A stretch of 64,000 nucleotides of DNA from Tragulus kanchil (Eukaryota; Chordata; Mammalia; Artiodactyla; Tragulidae). The stretch lies in assembly GCA_022376925.1 (NCBI GenBank), contig JAIOJX010000026.1:200112400-200176399 (forward strand). Direction: 5' to 3'. The position numbers and the translations under genes are program-made. Positions 21,991-33,224 of the stretch are shown piece by piece (position 1 is the first letter of the stretch; every line of letters starts with the position of its first letter). The notes beneath the pieces are model-generated. The model searched no databases, had not been told where the DNA came from, and saw only the letters and a list, made by a program, of their open reading frames with translations.

Positions 21991-24066
21991 GCCTTATTTT
22001 TATCTCTCACCACAAGTGGTCAAATTTGTTTTATATCTTTAAAGGGACATTTAAATAAGGCAGGGCCATGTGACTGTGTGGATAAACCATGTCAAAAGGC
22101 CTGAGTCTTGGACCTTAACTCTTTCATTACCTTGCAATGAATCACTTGGCCTCTTTTTGTTACTTGTTTTTTTTGATATTAAAACAGAAATGAGTGCCTT
22201 CATTTAAAAGCTTTGTGAAAGTAAAGTGCTGTTTAAATGTGAATTAGAAGTTTGGTTTCATGTCATTAGGAATAAACTTCATCTTAAAAGGACAAGCCAT
22301 CGTGGCTTCTGTAATGACCTCACAACCTCCTATCAGTGTTCAAAGTAGCCTAGTAAAATAAATAATGTTTTCTGGGGCCATGGCAACAACTTCATTTTCT
22401 GCATGCTGATACAACTTTATTTAGGAACAAAAGGTAAAGGTTCTATTTCTAGTCAACATTGAGTTTTTCTTTTTAATAAAATTTCTTTTATTTCTGTGTA
22501 CAAGAGGAATGTATGCTTATGATATAAAAAACAGAAAGAGGAAAATAAAATCTTCTAGAAACAATCCCTGTTAAAATTCTGGTGTATTTTTAAAATCATA
22601 ACTGAGATCTTCGTTTAAGATACACAATTTGCATCCTGCTTATTTTTACTTAATGTATTATAAACATATTCAGAAACTCTTTCAATGATGCAGCTTGCAT
22701 GACAGGAAATAACTAACTCCCCCTTGATAAAAATTAAAGTCACCCGTGGCTGCCTCAAATCTGGCTTAGATTTGTCACAATAGTGAGTCCATTTCCTTCT
22801 TGGGGACAGTTGACAAGTGTCCTCAGCTGTCACCACCACACCCTTCTCTTCCTTACAAAGAACATAAGGTTAGGTGATGAACTGAGCAGTTTGTCACTCA
22901 GCACCACCTGCCAGATCAGTAGGAATACTGGAAAACAGAATTGAATAGTTCAAAATCTGTATTTAAGTGTACACAATTTTCATCATTTTCAAGCCCAGGA
23001 AGTTGGAGGACAGAGAGGTCTGGACAGTCGCTGCCAGAACCCAAATCCAGGCAGCCGGCTCCTACCACCTTCAGGGGGAAACTGCCTTATTTTTATCTCT
23101 CACCACAAGTGGTCAAATTTGTTTTATATCTTTAAAGGGACATTTAAATAAGGCAGGGCCATGTGACTGTGTGGATAAACCATGTCAAAAGGCCTGAGTC
23201 TTGGACCTTAACTCTTTCATTACCTTGCAATGAATCACTTGGCCTCTTTTTGTTACTTGTTTTTTTTGATATTAAAACAGAAATGAGTGCCTTCATTTAA
23301 AAGCTTTGTGAAAGTAAAGTGCTGTTTAAATGTGAATTAGAAGTTTGGTTTCATGTCATTAGGAATAAACTTCATCTTAAAAGGACAAGCCATCGTGGCT
23401 TCTGTAATGACCTCACAACCTCCTATCAGTGTTCAAAGTAGCCTAGTAAAATAAATAATGTTTTCTGGGGCCATGGCAACAACTTCATTTTCTGCATGCT
23501 GATACAACTTTATTTAGGAACAAAAGGTAAAGGTTCTATTTCTAGTCAACATTGAGTTTTTCTTTTTAATAAAATTTCTTTTATTTCTGTGTACAAGAGG
23601 AATGTATGCTTATGATATAAAAAACAGAAAGAGGAAAATAAAATCTTCTAGAAACAATCCCTGTTAAAATTCTGGTGTATTTTTAAAATCATAACTGAGA
23701 TCTTCGTTTAAGATACACAATTTGCATCCTGCTTATTTTTACTTAATGTATTATAAACATATTCAGAAACTCTTTCAATGATGCAGCTTGCATGACAGGA
23801 AATAACTAACTCCCCCTTGATAAAAATTAAAGTCACCCGTGGCTGCCTCAAATCTGGCTTAGATTTGTCACAATAGTGAGTCCATTTCCTTCTTGGGGAC
23901 AGTTGACAAGTGTCCTCAGCTGTCACCACCACACCCTTCTCTTCCTTACAAAGAACATAAGGTTAGGTGATGAACTGAGCAGTTTGTCACTCAGCACCAC
24001 CTGCCAGATCAGTAGGAATACTGGAAAACAGAATTGAATAGTTGCAAAATCTAGTATTTAAGTGTA
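21886..24066 (+). repeat. Tandem direct duplication D8, unit about 1093-1096 bp
   Basis: Copy A is 21886-22981 and copy B is 22982-24066. Copy B lacks one gct triplet near 23034. The last 30 bases of copy A (from 22952) differ from copy B by single-base losses, again next to the junction. The interior is otherwise unclassified low-GC sequence. Confidence 0.93.
22060..22981. other. Unclassified sequence within D8
   Basis: No recognised element; copied at about 23153-24066. Confidence 0.4.
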
Positions 24067-24222
24067 TAATTATAAATTTCTTGTTAAGTTATAGAAATGT
24101 GTTCAATGATATTGAGGCAATTCCATATCAAAAAGGAAATTGTTTAAATGTACTAAAAAAGAAAATGGTTATAATGTAAAAAATTAATATAAATAATTGG
24201 CACTTAAAAGTAATATATGGCA

Positions 24223-24497
24223 GGGCTTCCCTGGTGGTCCAATGGGTAAGGACACTGCCTTGCAGTGCAAGGGGTGTGGGTTTGATCCCTGGCCCAGAAG
24301 GATCCCTCATGCTGCAGAGTGGCTGGACTAATGTGTCCAACTACCGAGCGTGAGCTCTGGAGTGCATGCGCCCAGAGCTGGTGCTCTGCAGTGAGAGAGG
24401 CCACTGCAGTGGGAGGCGCACACAGGCCAAAGAACAAAGATGGATGGAAATGAATAAATGAAAGATCAATAGAAGTGGCCAAAAAAAAAAAAAAAAG
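24223..24497 (+). mobile_element. tRNA-derived CHR-type SINE with target-site duplication
   Basis: gggcttccctggtggtcc to gatcaatagaagtggcc with a long A tail (24480-24496). gtaatatatggca flanks it at 24210-24222 and 24498-24510. Confidence 0.93.
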
Positions 24498-24569
24498 GTA
24501 ATATATGGCATATATGATTGCCTTTGAATATTAAAATTCATATATCTAAAGAAGAATCATACTCAGTAT

Positions 24570-24800
24570 GGTTAAGAACTTGTGCTTTGGGATTGTATTT
24601 TTGAGGTTTGAATTCTGGTGAACAACTTACTTCTTGTTTCTCTTCTCTGGGCTTCAGTTTCCTGTGTTAAATAGTAATGCCTACTTTATAGAGATCTTGT
24701 GGGGATTAAATGAGTCAATCTGTGCAAAGCATGTAAAGCAGTGTCTAGAACCTAAAGGCTCCACACATCTTAGCTATTATTATTATTATTGATATTATCA
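24570..24800 (+). mobile_element. MIR SINE
   Basis: aacttgtgctttgggattg, ctctgggcttcagtttcct, gtggggattaaatgagtcaa, gtaaagcagtgtctagaac and an ATT-repeat end follow the MIR consensus order closely. Confidence 0.85.
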
Positions 24801-25061
24801 TTTGATATGTGCTTGGCATAAGTGACCTTGTCAGTGGTTTCAAAATACCCATGGAAGGTCCAGGTTTGCTGCGCCAGATCACTCAGCATGTTTCAAGAAT
24901 ATACCATCTAAAGATGTAGGTTCAAGGAGTTTGCAGTTACAGACTGATGGATACTTTCTTGAAGATGTGGAGGTAACACAGAAGTGGGAATAATTAATTC
25001 CTTAGGAGGGTCAATGAAGTCTCCAAAGGTCATAATGCTGGGTGAGGGCTCGAGCAGTGAG
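24801..25061. other. Unclassified sequence
   Basis: Nothing recognised between the MIR and the MER2-like element. Confidence 0.4.
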
Positions 25062-25218
25062 TACAGACCCCCATTCCTATCCGTGGGTTCTGTATCTGTG
25101 GGTTCCTCATTCATGAATAAGGACAGCAGGTATCATAAGGGATCTAAGGGCTGATTTTGGTATCTGTGTGCATGAGGCTCCTGAAACCAATCCTCTGTGG
25201 GCACTGAGGGATGAATGT
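25062..25218. mobile_element. MER2/Tigger-like DNA transposon, internally deleted
   Basis: The left end (cctatccgtgggttctgtat) and right end (gattttggtatctgtgtg, ctgaaaccaatcctctgtgg, gcactgaggga) match the two ends of MER2, with the long centre missing. No transposase. The copy at 26195-26322 lacks the left end, which is altered at the D9 junction. Confidence 0.7.
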
Positions 25219-25327
25219 GTTGCAGGGAAAAAGTCAGTCTTGACCCCTTGATGGAACTGTTTCGTTGACTTGCTTATTGTTGCTTTTGTTACTCTAGTCA
25301 TACAGAATGGTTTGCCTCAGAGAATCC

Positions 25328-25658
25328 TGCCCCTCTGCCTGACCGTTAAAGTGACTTTGTTCAGAACCCCGTTCACCTGTGGATGGCAGGAAGGGAGAAA
25401 TTAATACATCCCCTGCCCGAGGCTTGCCGTTCTAGGAGATGTTGGCAAGATTAACAGCCATTTTGCTTTGCTTCCTTACCTCCTTCCATCTCCGATCTAT
25501 AAAAGAGTCTGGCATCCAGACCCGGATAAGATGGTTTTTTTGAGGTGCTAGCCTGCTCTTTGGTCAACTGCTTCCCAAATAAAGCTGTTTTCCTTGCTTC
25601 AACACCTCATCTCTTGGATTCATTGGCCTGTTGTGCAGTGGGCATGGGCTCTGTAACA
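25328..25658 (+). mobile_element. ERV LTR with TATA box and poly(A) signal
   Basis: About 331 bases from tgcccctctgcctgacc to gggctctgtaaca (TG to CA). tataaaag at 25498-25505 is the TATA box and aataaa at 25578-25583 the poly(A) signal about 80 bases later. The U5-like end includes tcttggattcattggcctg. The layout fits a gammaretrovirus-like (ERV1) ruminant LTR. No flanking gag, pol or env was seen, so it is probably a solo LTR. Start and end are inferred; a target duplication was not found. Confidence 0.72.
25498..25505 (+). promoter_or_regulatory. LTR TATA box
   Basis: tataaaag inside the LTR, about 75 bases upstream of the LTR poly(A) signal. It is the core promoter of a possible LTR-driven transcript running rightward. 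Confidence 0.55.
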
Positions 25659-26194
25659 AATGTGGATGTCTCCTAGAAGAAGGGGTGGCTGGGTAGGGGT
25701 ATACTCAGCAGAGGCAGTGGATACATCCTAAGTTTGACTACACCATTGTGTGGGCCTCTTAGGAGCCAGACAGCATGCTGGACACATTGTTCTCATGTAA
25801 CTCTCATGCCCCTCTCATACCCCAGTGAGGCTGGTGTTCCAATGTTCTTCCACCTGCTTGGACATTAAGTAATTTGGATATCTTTCCCAGGCTCACAAAA
25901 TATGTAGGGTTAAAACTTGGGTAGGCTTGAAAGTTCCACCATCTTTCCATCAGGCACTTTTGCTGACCATGGTTCAGTGTGCACAGGGCTCTGGCGGGCA
26001 GCCAAGCCTTTTCTGTGGGTAGGCCCCACAGAAGAGCAGCCTGTGGAGGTGGGAAGGCCTCTTATTCCTATGTTCACATCAGCCCTCCTGTGCTTCTTGA
26101 CCCTGGAGAGACTGAGCCAGCCTTGCCTGGAGAGTGGCTGCCAGCATGCAGGCCCAGGGATTAAGCACCTCTTTAGTGTCCTGTGGGGGGCATG

Positions 26195-26322
26195 AGTTCT
26201 GTATCGGGGCTCATTCATGAATAAGGACAGCAGGTATCATAAGGGATCTAAGGGCTGATTTTGGTATCTGTGTGCATGAGGCTCCTGAAACCAATCCTCT
26301 GTGGGCACTGAGGGATGAATGT
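26195..26322. mobile_element. Copy of the MER2-like element made by D9
   Basis: Right part identical to 25107-25218 at +1104. The first 16 bases before 26211 are a degraded version of the original left end. Confidence 0.7.
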
Positions 26323-26431
26323 GTTGCAGGGAAAAAGTCAGTCTTGACCCCTTGATGGAACTGTTTCGTTGACTTGCTTATTGTTGCTTTTGTTACTCTA
26401 GTCATACAGAATGGTTTGCCTCAGAGAATCC

Positions 26432-26762
26432 TGCCCCTCTGCCTGACCGTTAAAGTGACTTTGTTCAGAACCCCGTTCACCTGTGGATGGCAGGAAGGGA
26501 GAAATTAATACATCCCCTGCCCGAGGCTTGCCGTTCTAGGAGATGTTGGCAAGATTAACAGCCATTTTGCTTTGCTTCCTTACCTCCTTCCATCTCCGAT
26601 CTATAAAAGAGTCTGGCATCCAGACCCGGATAAGATGGTTTTTTTGAGGTGCTAGCCTGCTCTTTGGTCAACTGCTTCCCAAATAAAGCTGTTTTCCTTG
26701 CTTCAACACCTCATCTCTTGGATTCATTGGCCTGTTGTGCAGTGGGCATGGGCTCTGTAACA
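26432..26762 (+). mobile_element. Copy of the ERV LTR at 25328 made by D9
   Basis: Identical at +1104, with TATA box at 26602-26609 and poly(A) signal at 26682-26687. Two LTRs 1.1 kb apart could be mistaken for a small provirus, but the sequence between them is simply the copied flank. Confidence 0.72.
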
Positions 26763-27293
26763 AATGTGGATGTCTCCTAGAAGAAGGGGTGGCTGGGTAG
26801 GGGTATACTCAGCAGAGGCAGTGGATACATCCTAAGTTTGACTACACCATTGTGTGGGCCTCTTAGGAGCCAGACAGCATGCTGGACACATTGTTCTCAT
26901 GTAACTCTCATGCCCCTCTCATACCCCAGTGAGGCTGGTGTTCCAATGTTCTTCCACCTGCTTGGACATTAAGTAATTTGGATATCTTTCCCAGGCTCAC
27001 AAAATATGTAGGGTTAAAACTTGGGTAGGCTTGAAAGTTCCACCATCTTTCCATCAGGCACTTTTGCTGACCATGGTTCAGTGTGCACAGGGCTCTGGCG
27101 GGCAGCCAAGCCTTTTCTGTGGGTAGGCCCCACAGAAGAGCAGCCTGTGGAGGTGGGAAGGCCTCTTATTCCTATGTTCACATCAGCCCTCCTGTGCTTC
27201 TTGACCCTGGAGAGACTGCAGCCTCGGGGAGCCTTGCCTGAGACAGCTTTAGTGCCAGCTGCCAGCATGCAGGCCCAGGGATTAAGCACCTCC

Positions 27294-28114
27294 CAGGTTA
27301 ATACTGTTGTGGTGGCCGTTGTTAGGTGCAGTGACACTGGCCACCTTCTCTTGGGACTTTCCTCTGCAATTGCTGCCACTTTTCTCAGGCATGGGTTCCA
27401 CTGCCCTCCCTCCTAAGGTTACTTATCACTCAGGGGGCCCCCAAAGGGAATTTGGTTTGCTAGTTAGAAAGAAAACTAGATCTCGATCTTGTGTGTTAAA
27501 CCTGAGCTCTCAGTTTGGAAACACACAAAAAAGATTTTAAGGATGGAAACACTATTTTTCCATATATATATATTGCTCAATGGGGACCAGGGCAAGTCTT
27601 TTAGAATTTTCTGAAACTCCGAGGTTAGGCTGGTAATCAGGGGATATAATCCCTCATTTTGTTTATTAATGAAGTCACAAGAGATTGCCTGTGCCTGCTT
27701 CTGGGTAGGAGGTTGAATTTAATGTTATTGAACAAACAAGTCATTCTAGCTCAGTGACTCAGAGGGAAACTTCAGTCAAAAGAAATTTGACTTGCTCTTG
27801 TTTCCTATCTATATTTTATTGTCTCCAGAAATCCAAAGTCACCACTTTATGCCAGAAATACTCTTGGTAGGTTAGGGTTTTACTCAAGGAAATACTACAG
27901 TAGAAAATTACCATTAATCTGTGCTGTATTCAAGTGAGTTAGCAAACCCTCCGCGGTATGACACAGGCAGCCCCGTTTGGTTTTTAGAATCCAAGAGGGG
28001 GTGGGGTGAGTCTGAACTGAGGTGTCCAAATTATTTCTCACAGAGGAAGAAACTGCTGGTGAGACTTCCTTCTTTGTGGGCTTTATCATCAACTGTCTTG
28101 TGCTTTGCTAAATC
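27294..28114. other. Unclassified sequence within D10
   Basis: No recognised element. 27563-27575 is a short TA run. Copied at 28453-29270. Confidence 0.4.
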
Positions 28115-28130
28115 AAGAATATTAGAAACT

Positions 28131-28331
28131 GGACTTCCCTGGTGGCTCAGTGGTGAAGAGTTCGCCTGCCAATGCAGGAAACACGGGTCCAGTCCCTGAT
28201 CTGGGAAGATCCCACATGCTACAGAACTACGAAGCCCGTGAGCCACAACTACTGAGCCTGTGCTCTGAGGGGCTGCAACTGTTGAGCCCATGTGCCACAA
28301 CTATTGAAGCTCATACGCCCTAGAGCCCGAG
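28131..28331 (+). mobile_element. CHR-type SINE truncated by the D10 junction
   Basis: Has the 5' target duplication aagaatattagaaact at 28115-28130 and the SINE head, but stops mid-body at 28331 where copy B of D10 begins. The body shows a 6-base loss near 28268 compared with the intact copy. Confidence 0.9.
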
Positions 28332-29286
28332 CTATGTTCACATCAGCCCTCCTGTGCTTCTTGACCCTGGAGAGACTGCAGCCTCGGGAGCCTTGCCTGA
28401 GACAGCTTTAGTGCCAGCTGCCAGCATGCAGGCCCAGGGATTAAGCACCTCCCAGGTTAATACTGTTGTGGTGGCCGTTGTTAGGTGCAGTGACACTGGC
28501 CACCTTCTCTTGGGACTTTCCTCTGCAATTGCTGCCACTTTTCTCAGGCATGGGTTCCACTGCCCTCCCTCCTAAGGTTACTTATCACTCAGGGGCCCCA
28601 AGGCAATTTGGTTTGCTAGTTAGAAAGAAAACTAGATCTCGATCTTGTGTGTTAAACCTGAGCTCTCAGTTTGGAAACACACAAAAAAGATTTTAAGGAT
28701 GGAAACACTATTTTTCCATATATATATATTGCTCAATGGGGACCAGGGCAAGTCTTTTAGAATTTTCTGAAACTCCGAGGTTAGGCTGGTAATCAGGGGA
28801 TATAATCCCTCATTTTGTTTATTAATGAAGTCACAAGAGATTGCCTGTGCCTGCTTCTGGGTAGGAGGTTGAATTTAATGTTATTGAACAAACAAGTCAT
28901 TCTAGCTCAGTGACTCAGAGGGAAACTTCAGTCAAAAGAAATTTGACTTGCTCTTGTTTCCTATCTATATTTTATTGTCTCCAGAAATCCAAAGTCACCA
29001 CTTTATGCCAGAAATACTCTTGGTAGGTTAGGGTTTTACTCAAGGAAATACTACAGTAGAAAATTACCATTAATCTGTGCTGTATTCAAGTGAGTTAGCA
29101 AACCCTCCGCGGTATGACACAGGCAGCCCCGTTTGGTTTTTAGAATCCAAGAGGGGGTGGGGTGAGTCTGAACTGAGGTGTCCAAATTATTTCTCACAGA
29201 GGAAGAAACTGCTGGTGAGACTTCCTTCTTTGTGGGCTTTATCATCAACTGTCTTGTGCTTTGCTAAATCAAGAATATTAGAAACT

Positions 29287-29648
29287 GGACTTCCCTGGTG
29301 GCTCAGTGGTGAAGAGTTCGCCTGCCAATGCAGGAAACACGGGTCCAGTCCCTGATCTGGGAAGATCCCACATGCTACAGAACTACGAAGCCCGTGAGCC
29401 ACAACTACTGAGCCTGTGCTCTAGAGCCTCGGAGCTGCAACTGTTGAGCCCATGTGCCACAACTATTGAAGCTCATACGCCCTAGAGCCCGAGTTCTACT
29501 ACAAGAGAAGTCACCGCAACAAGAAGCCTGCTCCCCTCAACTAGAGAGCAGCCCCCACTCCCTGCAACTAGAGAAGAGCCTGCAGCAGCAGTGAAAACTC
29601 AGAATAGCCAAAAATAAATAAATAAATAGAATTTAAAAAAAAATTTTT
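29287..29648 (+). mobile_element. CHR-type SINE, complete, with target-site duplication
   Basis: ggacttccctggtggctcag through gagccacaactactgagcc to an AAAT-repeat tail. The 16-base aagaatattagaaact flanks it at 29271-29286 and 29649-29664. Confidence 0.94.
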
Positions 29649-29769
29649 AAGAATATTAGAAACTAATGGCCTACGAGCATTTTAACAAAGCAGTTGATTT
29701 GGTGATACCTGCTCTGGCTGTATGACTCACGGATGGATGCGATTCCCAAGTGGAGCATCCAAGACAGGC

Positions 29770-30430
29770 CTCTCTCCCTTGCACTGCAAGCCCTTATATC
29801 CAGCTTTGCCCTGGATATTTCCACTTGACTCTTCTGCAAACAACGTATCCCAGCTGAGCTCACCATCTTTTCCCCATCACCGTTCACTTTCCTCACCCTT
29901 GGCCTCACTTGAGGTTTTTCAGATGACCAGACCAACCCGGGGAGGCCTGGTCTTCAGGATCAGCATGCTTCATCTTCTCTTCCCCATTTCATCTCTGGAC
30001 TCACACCTTTATTTCTACTGCTGTCGTCATCTGCTGCCTATTTTTTTTTTTTTTGATTCATTGGGTTTGTTCTTCTTAACATATGGATGTGAGTTAATTT
30101 TTTGAAATATGATTTTATCTATGTTTTTCTTAAAATTCTCCAGAGATCTCTTCGCTTAATGAATCAAGTTCAAATTCTTTATGTTGGCATTCCAAGCCTT
30201 TTCATTTTCTCTCTAATCAACACATACTTTACTACTTTTGGGCCCTTTTTCCTACTCAATGACTTAATGTATCCCATATGTTAGCACAGACTCACCTCTA
30301 GGCAATTTTTGAACCAGTCAGCACTGTGCCTTATCTTTCAGATTTCAGCGCAAGACCATGAAGCCCTCTTCTCTAGCTCAGAGCACTTTTTGCCTTCTCT
30401 TGTCTCTGCTTTACTGTATGGAGCAGTTAT
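29770..30430 (+). mobile_element. L2-like LINE ORF2 end remnant
   Basis: Follows the L2 3' ORF order: tatccagctttgccctgg, tatttccacttgactcttc, agctgagctcaccatctt, then aaattctccagagatctc and caagttcaaattctttatg. Stops and indels break the frame. Confidence 0.55.
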
Positions 30431-30515
30431 TTAAGAAGTAGTTTGTTTATGGCCTTGTATGGTCTTTGGCTTAACATGTATTTATCTTAGCCATGTAATA
30501 ATGTTGTTGGGAATA

Positions 30516-30590
30516 ATAATAATAATACTATTAATAATAACAATAATAATAATGTAATAATGTTGTAATAATGTAATAATATTGTTGAGG
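30516..30590 (+). repeat. AAT/TAA microsatellite
   Basis: Imperfect TAA/AAT repeats. Copied at 31630-31704. Confidence 0.9.
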
Positions 30591-30599
30591 GTAGAGGAA

Positions 30600-31180
30600 T
30601 ATCTAAAGGTTTCCTTTAAACACTCAGAATCTTCAGCCCAGGAATAGAATGCTGCAGGTGTCACCTCCAGCCCTGGTTGACTTAAAATGAATTCTTCAGG
30701 TATTTGTGTTTGGCGGGTCTGGCAGGCTCTGGTCCACTGTCATCTGAGACAGAAACGAGCCATCATGTGAAAGGCTGTCTCAGCCCCGTGGTCATTGGTG
30801 TGGCTCAGGGCACCCTGGCCTCATGGCCTGCTTGGCATAGAGTGAGTGTTGAATGAATAGATAATAGACCGGAGGAAATATTGGGATCATGGAGTCAATC
30901 TGCTGCTTTTCATCACTCAGATAAAAAATCAATCTATTAAATGATGCCATCCAGGTAAAGAAAAGGCAAGGGCTATTTTCAGTTTTGCCTTTAGATGGTG
31001 AAAACTGTTTCTTTTTGAATATGGTTTTCCTGAGACAATCAGGGGATACTGCATGATCTCTTCTGACTTCCTGCTTGGCTCCTCCTTGAATACCACATCC
31101 TTCAGTAACATTTATACCCAGCTGAGTAGACTGGTTGATGACTCTTTCCTGCTTCCTTAGGTCCTGAAGCCCTAAACCCT
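30600..31180. other. Unclassified sequence within D11
   Basis: No recognised element; 30840-30865 resembles an old-repeat tail (gagtgagtgttgaatgaat). Copied at 31714-32294. Confidence 0.4.
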
Positions 31181-31182
31181 GG

Positions 31183-31340
31183 CCTCTGTGTGCAGCCTTC
31201 CTTCACATCATTGTTGTTTCAGAGCTGCTCAGGCTTTAGTTCCTTCAGAAAGCCTTCTTTCACTTCCCAAGACAGAGTTAATTCTTCTTCTCATTTACTT
31301 CCCCAAAGTTTATCCCTCTCTTCTCAAAATTTGGTTACAC
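31183..31340 (+). mobile_element. L2-like 3' region, first copy
   Basis: ctgctcaggctttagttcc and cagaaagccttctttcac match the L2 3' region. It is followed by a truncated Bov SINE and the D11 junction. Confidence 0.55.
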
Positions 31341-31342
31341 AT

Positions 31343-31415
31343 ATAAGTCATGTTCAACTCTTTGAGACCTCACGGCCTATAGCCCTCCAGGCTCCTCTGT
31401 CCATGGGGTTTTCCA
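31343..31415 (-). mobile_element. Bov SINE cut by the D11 junction
   Basis: Only the first 73 bases of the antisense SINE are present. The sequence then jumps at ttttccaggcaa to copy B of D11. The full element is at 32457-32657. Confidence 0.9.
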
Positions 31416-32296
31416 GGCAATTTTTGAACCAGTCAGCACTGTGCCTTATCTTTCAGATTTCAGCGAAGACCATGAAGCCCTCTTCTCTAGCTCAGAGCAC
31501 TTTTTGCCTTCTCTTGTCTCTGCTTTACTGTATGGAGCAGTTATTTAAGAAGTAGTTTGTTTATGGCCTTGTATGGTCTTTGGCTTAACATGTATTTATC
31601 TTAGCCATGTAATAATGTTGTTGGGAATAATAATAATAATACTATTAATAATAACAATAATAATAATGTAATAATGTTGTAATAATGTAATAATATTGTT
31701 GAGGGTAGAGGAATATCTAAAGGTTTCCTTTAAACACTCAGAATCTTCAGCCCAGGAATAGAATGCTGCAGGTGTCACCTCCAGCCCTGGTTGACTTAAA
31801 ATGAATTCTTCAGGTATTTGTGTTTGGCGGGTCTGGCAGGCTCTGGTCCACTGTCATCTGAGACAGAAACGAGCCATCATGTGAAAGGCTGTCTCAGCCC
31901 CGTGGTCATTGGTGTGGCTCAGGGCACCCTGGCCTCATGGCCTGCTTGGCATAGAGTGAGTGTTGAATGAATAGATAATAGACCGGAGGAAATATTGGGA
32001 TCATGGAGTCAATCTGCTGCTTTTCATCACTCAGATAAAAAATCAATCTATTAAATGATGCCATCCAGGTAAAGAAAAGGCAAGGGCTATTTTCAGTTTT
32101 GCCTTTAGATGGTGAAAACTGTTTCTTTTTGAATATGGTTTTCCTGAGACAATCAGGGGATACTGCATGATCTCTTCTGACTTCCTGCTTGGCTCCTCCT
32201 TGAATACCACATCCTTCAGTAACATTTATACCCAGCTGAGTAGACTGGTTGATGACTCTTTCCTGCTTCCTTAGGTCCTGAAGCCCTAAACCCTGG

Positions 32297-32805
32297 CCTC
32301 TGTGTGCAGCCTTCCTTCACATCATTGTTGTTTCAGAGCTGCTCAGGCTTTAGTTCCTTCAGAAAGCCTTCTTTCACTTCCCAAGACAGAGTTAATTCTT
32401 CTTCTCTTTTACTTCCCCAAAGTTTATCCCTCTCTTCTCAAAATTTGGTTACACATATAAGTCATGTTCAACTCTTTGAGACCTCACGGCCTATAGCCCT
32501 CCAGGCTCCTCTGTCCATGGGGTTTTCCAGGCAAGAACACTGGTGAAGGTAGCCATTTCCTCCTCCATGGGATCTTCCTGATCCAGGATTGAACCCTTGT
32601 CTCTTCTGTCTCCCACATTGGCAGGTAGATTCTTTACCACCGAGCCACTTGGGAAGCTCACTTTTATTCTGTACACATATATTATTAGATGTACTACATC
32701 GCAGCAAAATATATTTGCTTATGTCTCTGTAAATTCTTTGAAGGCAGTGGCTATGTCTCTCTCATGTATCTTTGTAACTTTGGTGCCTGGCATACTGCGT
32801 ACCCA
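32297..32805 (+). mobile_element. L2 3' end split by a Bov SINE
   Basis: The left part repeats 31183-31340; after the SINE it continues with gtaaattctttgaaggcagtgg, ctctctcatgtatctttg and ttggtgcctggcatac, the standard L2 end. Confidence 0.65.
32457..32657 (-). mobile_element. Bov-A2/Bov-tA SINE in L2
   Basis: Antisense element from cacatataagtcatgttc to gagccacttgggaagct, with ggctcctctgtccatgggg and attggcaggtagattcttt inside. Confidence 0.92.
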
Positions 32806-33224
32806 AGGAGGCAATCCACTGGTGGCCAGTGAAGGCATACTGACAGGGAATGAGGGAAAATGGGAGGATACCATCAACGTGTCTTCTTCAAAGTAGTGGC
32901 ATTTCGGCGGCTAACCATCTTAAGGGTCTGGCACTTCCGTATCTGAAGTACCGGGAGCCTGCAGCCAGAAACCTTGAGTGCCCCTCATGGAGTACGTTCC
33001 AGGTGAGTCAGAAGGCACCACAACCACAACCAATGCCTTGCCTTTCTTCCAGAGGAAGGCAAATATTTAACTTTGAAATTGTGGGGCGTTCACCTTGGCA
33101 CTGGAAAACTTTGAGCTCATCCCAACTAGCGCCTCCCTCCTCTGTTTGGGCAGTTTGGGACTGGGGTTCAGGGGTGATGGGATATCATGCTCTGGGCATG
33201 ACTTCTTTCAAATCACAGTAACCT
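32806..33224. other. Unclassified sequence with a consensus splice donor
   Basis: Not a recognised repeat. cag|gtgagt at 33000-33008 matches the 5' splice-site consensus perfectly, preceded by slightly GC-richer sequence. There is no clear acceptor or conserved reading frame, so I do not call an exon. Confidence 0.4.

Larger units (their letters stand above)
25107..27293 (+). repeat. Tandem direct duplication D9, unit 1104 bp
   Basis: Copy A is 25107-26210 and copy B is 26211-27293. The last 100 bases of copy A (26110-26210) are scrambled relative to 27214-27293: the order of words is kept, with several indels. The unit carries most of a MER2-like element and an ERV LTR. Confidence 0.92.
27172..29493 (+). 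repeat. Tandem direct duplication D10, unit about 1156-1160 bp
   Basis: Copy A is 27172-28331 and copy B is 28332-29493. G/C homopolymers differ near 28388 and 28595. Copy A ends inside a CHR-type SINE, and there a 6-base loss near 28268 separates it from copy B. Copy B has the full SINE with its 3' tail. Confidence 0.93.
30300..32534 (+). repeat. Tandem direct duplication D11, unit about 1115 bp
   Basis: Copy A is 30300-31414 and copy B is 31415-32534. Differences seen: one base lost near 31465 and one A/T substitution near 32408. Copy A is cut inside a Bov SINE at 31415; copy B carries that SINE in full. Junction microhomology is aggcaa. Confidence 0.93.

Noticed and set aside
25328..26762. 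Small provirus between two LTRs
   Set aside because: The DNA between them is the copied flank with a MER2-like element. No viral gene sequence is present and the second LTR comes from D9.
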